A DNA stretch of 64,000 nt from Fomitopsis serialis. Lineage: Eukaryota; Basidiomycota; Agaricomycetes; Polyporales; Fomitopsidaceae. Numbering within the stretch: the first letter of the stretch is position 1; each line of letters begins with the position of its first letter. The DNA lies in the NCBI RefSeq assembly GCF_022376445.1, contig NW_025955116.1, positions 29,683-93,682 on the forward strand, read 5' to 3'. A program made the position numbers and the translations under genes. The notes under the pieces are model-generated. The model ran no database searches. It was not told the origin of the DNA and saw nothing but the letters and a program-made list of their open reading frames with translations. This document shows positions 58,541 through 64,000 of the stretch, piece by piece.

Positions 58541-58599
58541 GTCACTCAAAAGGGATTTTGGAGCACTCCCATTGGCTGGAATGCTGACAAATGTTACCT

Positions 58600-61500
58600 T
58601 TTAAAGTAATCTTTCAATCTCAGCTCTTCATGCCGAGTTTTTTGATGGCTTCAAGCCACACTAACTGAGCTCTTACTAGAACCCCATTAAATGCAGAAAA
58701 CTCCCAAAATATTGCTTCTTCATGGAATGCCCCTTGAGTACTGACAAGGGTGCCAGATTAGGTGTTCTTGTTGTTTTTCACAGAGTACTGACCTTGGCAA
58801 GTGATACTGGGGATATAAGCAAAATGCTTGTACAAGACAGTTCCACATGTATGGGCTATGTGGGGTGGAGGATATCAAACATACAAAACTGCCATATATG
58901 GTTAGTCCCCTGCCCATTTGGGAAGTTGGCCATGCATGGCCTCTGCAGGACTGGATAAATAGCAGGAAAATAAGAGAAAAATTAGATAGTACTATGAATT
59001 TGTATTGGGTTGACTGTTGAGGCCATATGGCAGAAAACATATAATAATGCAGAGTTTCCCATGCATAGCCTGATACAAGCCACTCTTTCAATGAGTCTTG
59101 GTCCATCTTGTAAGCACCATTATCACCTGGAATTCTCAGGGACTGGCAGCTCCAGACAGGATCCCAGGCTATTCTGTTCAGTTCAACTCTTGAATAGGCC
59201 CTGCAAAGGCAGGCTATTGGGCTGAGTTTGAAAGCAAGCCACAAGCTCATTAGTGACACTGTATTTGCTGTGCTATGGTCTCCCAAAAAACAGTTGGGAA
59301 TATTCCCAGTCATGTATATGATGTCAGAGAGGCTGTACATAGTATGCCTTCCCATGGATTCATATAAACATGGCACCCACCATTCACAAAGCAAAATAAA
59401 ATACATATTCCTCTGTACACACTGGTTCTTTCACTTTGTTTGTGTTTCCTGTGATGCTCGCCAACTGCCTATGGATTGTGTGGCTATATGAGACCTGAAT
59501 GAAACCTGCCATATGTGGTACCTGACCTTCTCAAAATGGAAAGTCCGAGTTATCTGCTGTGTCTGGGCTCAGAAAATGCGGATTAAACAAGGGAATATTC
59601 TGTATGATTCCACTCACCTTGTACTGCTTGCTATAAGTATTGATTGGCTCATGTCTAAACCCATTGGCAGGCAATGCATATGCAGAAAATGGTGAACACC
59701 TGTGGCACAAAGGCCATAGTTAATGCTGAGTATGTTCATAATATTGGCTCTGTCTCACATGTGAATGGCATAGCTATCAATATTATGGGTTCACAGAGCT
59801 TTATGACACTGTACTGATCCTAGAAAGTGATAGAAAGACATTGTACAAGTTGTGTTGTGCATCTACTACTGTTGCTAGAAAGTCTATAGGCTAGCAATGT
59901 CATAAAGTGGGGACACCACACATAGGTGATCAAATGCTTTGATGGTCTCTGCAATGCTAGATAAATGGTAGGAAATGAGATAAAATCAGCTGACTGTTGT
60001 AGGCCAATGCATGACAGTACATCTCAGATGTGCTCATGCAGAGTTCACAGCCTGATGTCTGCAGCTCTATTGTCCCAGTCCAGTATAAGCATGTCTTTGA
60101 CTGATTGTATCAATATGAAGCAGTGCCAATTATACAGTATGATGGTGCTATGCTTGGTTGTTAATTGCTCATATAATTTTTGCCTGGAGCATATTCAATG
60201 TCTGTATGCACTACCATCATCCTATTCTCATGCAACGGCCCTTGGTATGTGAAGATAGAATAGGCAGCTCTTGGCTTGTTCATATGGGCAAAAATGTATT
60301 GACAGTGGTGTCTGTTTGTGCAATGTCTACTATCACTCATATTGCAGTGTATGCTGTGATTTCTTCCTGATTGGGCTCAGAAGAAGTCATGGTTGCCATG
60401 GAAATAATGCAGACTTGCATTGCTTACTAAGCAACAGTGAAGAGGCCATATTACAATGGACTTCTGAGCCAATATATGGCTGTCCTTTTATGGATCTCTA
60501 GTCAACAATATGACTTTGGGAGTACTCTCATTTGCTGCAACTGTTTCCTTTTACATGTGATGATAAAATATCAGCTACTCATGTTGGGTCCTTTCATGTT
60601 ATATGGAAAGTGGAAATATAACACTTTAGACCCAGGTGTGAACATGTGTGATATTTGAACAGCATTGGAAATTTGTGGCAGCGTGCCTACCAGTACACCA
60701 TTTGGCAGTTGATCCTGGGTGGTATCTGCCATGCCCAAGGAATGTCAACATGAAAAATATAGTGTCTAATCCAAATATAGTACCATACATTGTATGTGCA
60801 CACAAAATGAACAGTCAGCCAGAAAATGACACTGGTGATTATCGTGGGAGTATGTCTGAAGATATAGAAATCCCTGGACTTATGATCAGAGAGCATGACC
60901 ATTGATAGTATGCATTACTAGAATACCCAGGAAAGGCCCATGTGCAAGTCTTAGTATGCAGTCTGTTGTTAGGACAAGGCATTGAAAACCCTTTTCTTTT
61001 ACAAGAAATTCCATAGATATGGTCTTTGACTAGGGTAGGCAGCAGGAATTGTTATCACTCCTGGGCTTTGTTATCTTTATTCTAGATTCTTTTAATGGAC
61101 TTCATTTGGGGTTCACAATGCCTTCTGACCAGATTTAAGTGATCTTTTTTTCCCACATTGTTATTCTTTGTGGCACCTATTGGTGTATGTTCTGACTGGA
61201 CTATTACCAAGTTTCTAGTGCTCTCCTTAGACCCCTTGTGACCAGATGCTTTGAAAGATATTACTGGGGTTCTATTAGCTCAGACTATGTTATCTATTGA
61301 TATATTATCCCAGCTGGCAGGCAATCTATGGGTGACTTGTCAAGCTGTACACTATTTCTGAGTGTTCATAAGGCTGTGCTAGTGTTTCAGGACAACATGC
61401 AAGTGGTGTGTCATGAATCACAGAGCACATCCTTGATGATCAGTGAGAATTATTGGCACATCTACCCTTGCCTTACAATGAGCCTGTGAGCTTATTGTGC

Positions 61501-62465
61501 ATCTTGAATGGCCTTGGAAAGTGGTGTACTGAGTCTTCTACTATTTTGTAGTATTTTATCAAGTATTTTATGTAGCTAAAAGGCTGTGCATGAATGCACA
61601 AAAGGAGCATCCCTATGAGCAAGTCCAAACATACATCTCATCTACCACTTGCTTCTGTACTCTTATGCCAGTGTACCTTCAATTCATCAGTGATCAATCC
61701 TGCCCATGACTCTATCAGTCTTGATGGCACTTACTATGGTGATACATTGCTTCACATTGTACTACATGAGCCCATTACTATTGACTCAGAAGCTGAGCTC
61801 CAATCCAGTAACATACCTTAGTATGGCTTTGTACTACTGGTCAGTGTTTGGTAACTGTTCACTTATGGTGAGAGCAAACTGCACATTCTTTGGTTGTATT
61901 CCTTGTATAACACATCAATTCTTGACAGGCCTTTTTCAGAATTCCTTACTGGTATACTTCTCCTCTGTATATTGGTTCCATCCTCCACTGTTGATTGGTT
62001 TGGACTTGGGGAAGTACTGTTAACAATCTACTGAAAGACATCCTTTGGTATCAGAATTTCTCTGATCAAGGGCTAATACTTGTACAACAGCACTGACAGC
62101 AAGTCCCAACTGAGTAGTGGTTACTGTAGTCAACCCCCCAGATTCCCCTTCCTTGAGTTCTAGTTGATCTAGAGGCTCTCCTTACTGATTTGCAACATTC
62201 CCAAGCTATTTGCTCTATGTTACTATCAATGCAAACCAGTAACACTGCTCATTAGTATTCAGATCATATTGATAAGCAACTTGGCAATTTACCAAGTAAG
62301 AAACAGATCCATAATGTCTGTTGCTCATGATTGCAAGCTATGATCCTCATATTACAACAACCTAATAAATTAGCAGGCTACTCTGAAGTGCAAAATGTGG
62401 AAGATATGTCAGTACTCTATGCATAGACAATATACTAGCAGTCTTGCCAACCATGACTTCTGATG
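58600..62465 (+). repeat. CpG-poor repeat block, right of the RecQ/DUF6589 unit
   Basis: About 3.9 kb with almost no CG dinucleotides. 59,225-59,640 aligns with 49,975-50,380, and a shorter similar copy starts near 58,640 (aagccacactaactgagctc and atgcagaaaactcccaaaat). Near 60,413, cattgcttactaagcaacag resembles the left flank of the RecQ/DUF6589 unit without an insert. Short frames exist but none has splice or family support, so no gene is called. Confidence 0.65.
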
Positions 62466-62499
62466 CGGGCAGCATGAAGTTGTTCATAAATTGACATAT

Positions 62500-62866
62500 C
62501 TCCTACCAAAGGGATCGTACTGCCAGCTATGGCCCTCTCCCCAGCAAGTCCGAATTCCTTTCCTCCGAACTCCTGTCTGAACTCCGGACTTCCGTCCGAC
62601 CTCTGTCTAGCTTCTCTCTTCTCTCTCTCGCTCTCGTCTTCTCCTCCTCCTTCCTCCGACTCTATCTCCGGACTCCGTCATAGTCCACCTCCGTCCAAGT
62701 CCAAATAGAGGACCTCGTCGAGTTCTCCCAGGGGCATTGTTAATAGCTTTGCCAAGTCCTCACTCCACTGCGCTCCGAAACTCCGGACTTCGTAACTCTG
62801 ACCTCGGACTTCGTCTCAAGCGCACGATCCTAACAGTATATTCGAACTGACTCTTGGGATCTCGAC
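62500..62866 (+). mobile_element. Probable LTR end and leader of a Ty3/gypsy element
   Basis: The sequence changes sharply from AT-rich to ccgaactccggac-rich at about 62,500, with a tct/ctc-rich block (62,590-62,660). A cgatcctaaca end near 62,837 would suit an LTR terminus, about 30 bp before the Gag ATG. The LTR start and primer-binding site were not pinned down. Confidence 0.45.
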
Positions 62867-64000
62867 ATGACCGACAATTTCCGCGGGTTCTCCGCCCGAC
62901 GTTATAATGTTCCGTTGGTCAACAATCCGACTCTGGTTACGCCCACTCGAGCTGCACCCGTTACGCCCACAGTTAGGGGTACCGCTGTGATACTCCCACC
63001 GGACACTGTTTCACGTTCTCCGGTTCCTTCTTCCCGTCGCACCAGCCACAATCCGTTTGAGGATCCTGCCTTCCGTGAAGGAGGAGCAAACCCGGTCTAT
63101 AGTCTGGGCGGGCCAATCAACTGGCCTCCACAACCGATTCCAGATCGTTCTCCAATTCTTCCGGAGTTGGTTCCGCTACCTCCTTCCATCTGTTCGTCAC
63201 CTCGTCGTGACCCGCCTCCAACGGGTCAGGATGTCAACCACGAGCTCGCCGGAGCTATTTCGCTCCTGGCTACCACCCTCCAGTGACAGTCTGCCGCTCC
63301 GACGCAACCCTCTTCGCGCGAGCGGAACAACGTCCGGGAGCCGGACCAGTTCGACGGTTCGGACTCGACCAAACTCCGGTCGTTCTTCACCCAGCTGGAG
63401 CTCGTTTTCAAAGCTCGCCCCCAGACATTCGACTCCGACGAGAAGAAGGTCACGTACACCGTCTCCTATCTCAAGGGTACCGCTCTGCAATGGTTCGAGC
63501 CGTACCTATTGGAGCAAGTGTCGTCTACCCCTCCCTTGTTCCTGACGGACTACGAGGAGTTCCAGCAGGAACTCCGAATCAACTTCGGTCCGTACGACGC
63601 CACCGGACAAGCGGAGCACGATCTCGTAAACCTGTCCATGTCCGAGAATCAACGGATTGCGAAGTACATCACCAACTTCAGCTGTCTCGCGACACAGGTT
63701 CGTTGGGGCACTTCCGCCCTCTGCTACCAGTTCTACAAAGGTCTTCCGGCGCATCTGAAGGACCGCATCTCCGAAGTCGGGAAGCCCTCCACTCTGGAGG
63801 AGCTCCAAAACCTGGCCCAAGCGCTCGACCATCGTTACTGGGAGCGCAAGGCTGAGCAGTCTAGGGAATCCCCCAGCTCGCACAAGTCCGGCCAGAAGTC
63901 AGCCGACTCCAAGTCCGACTCCAAAATGTCGCAGCCTGCGAAGTCCGGTTCCTCCGGCTCGCAGAACACGTCCTCCTCTACTCCGTCCAAGTCGTTGACT
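62867..64000 (+). CDS. gag: Ty3/gypsy Gag, interrupted by one TGA, runs off the window
   Basis: Starts MTDNFRGFSARRYN. The first 139 codons are Pro/Ser-rich and end at an in-frame TGA (63284-63286). The same frame continues with NVREPDQFDGSDSTKLRSFF, TQLELVFKARPQTF, KKVTYTVSYLKGTALQWFEP, DYEEFQQELRINFGPYDATG, AEHDLVNLSMSENQRIAKYI and QFYKGLPAHLKDRISEVGKP, typical of the retrotransposon Gag capsid domain. It ends in a Ser/Lys-rich linker at the window edge, so the zinc knuckle and pol would lie beyond. The TGA is either a point mutation (dead copy) or a readthrough stop. Gag packages the element's RNA into intracellular particles. CpG-rich, so probably young. Confidence 0.82.

Noticed and set aside
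58600..62465. Many short frames in the AT-rich block
   Set aside because: None exceeds what AT-rich DNA gives by chance, and none has splice continuity or recognisable motifs.
1..64000. tRNA or rRNA genes
   Set aside because: No cloverleaf with A and B boxes and no rRNA core motif was noticed on reading. A dedicated covariance search would be needed to exclude a decayed copy.

Overview
This is eukaryotic DNA from a filamentous basidiomycete, most likely a mushroom-forming Agaricomycete. The evidence is: many short introns (about 50-70 bp, GTRAGT donors, CTAAC-like branch sites); a Plavaka-type transposase; TET/JBP-type 2-oxoglutarate (2OG) dioxygenase genes; a DUF6589 protein; a fungal GT2 membrane glycosyltransferase; and a Ty3/gypsy Gag. 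I cannot name the species. No rRNA, tRNA, CRISPR array or bacterial-style operon was seen. All intron and exon limits were read by eye.

The window is almost entirely mobile or accessory DNA. From left to right: the 5' part of an acidic chromatin-like gene (1-587, minus); two convergent unnamed genes, one with a PHD-like zinc finger (1.3-4.1 kb); a 102-bp minisatellite and a GC-rich array of about sixteen 159-bp units (4.8-8.35 kb); a 33-bp-arm hairpin (8.64 kb); a CpG-poor block with a large intact multi-exon gene carrying a 2OG-oxygenase-like domain (9.7-14.7 kb); an AT-rich repeat that truncates a TET/JBP gene (15.6-19.1 kb); an acidic unnamed gene (19.6-22 kb); a frameshifted Plavaka transposase (22.9-26.1 kb); a decayed GT2 gene (27.2-29 kb); a second TET/JBP-type gene split by a nearly identical 1.34-kb inverted-repeat element (30.9-36.1 kb); a second foldback element (38.1-40.3 kb); GC-rich low-complexity tracts with a recurrent hairpin (41-47.4 kb); a small intron-rich gene (48.3-49 kb); a 7.6-kb RecQ helicase + DUF6589 unit (51-58.5 kb); CpG-poor repeats (58.6-62.5 kb); and the 5' end of a Ty3/gypsy element (62.5-64 kb).

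The most interesting system is the RecQ + DUF6589 unit. The two genes are divergent across about 170 bp. The pair is enclosed by inverted terminal repeats, with 20 identical outer bases, a sub-terminal hairpin at each end and a conserved inner block. The CpG-rich unit sits inside an old CpG-poor repeat. I infer that it is a DNA transposon or other mobile unit built on a RecQ helicase and a DUF6589 protein.

A second theme is DNA modification. There are three 2OG-oxygenase genes (one intact, two broken by mobile DNA), and the window is a sharp mosaic of CpG-depleted and CpG-rich blocks, as expected of a genome with CpG methylation and many transposons.
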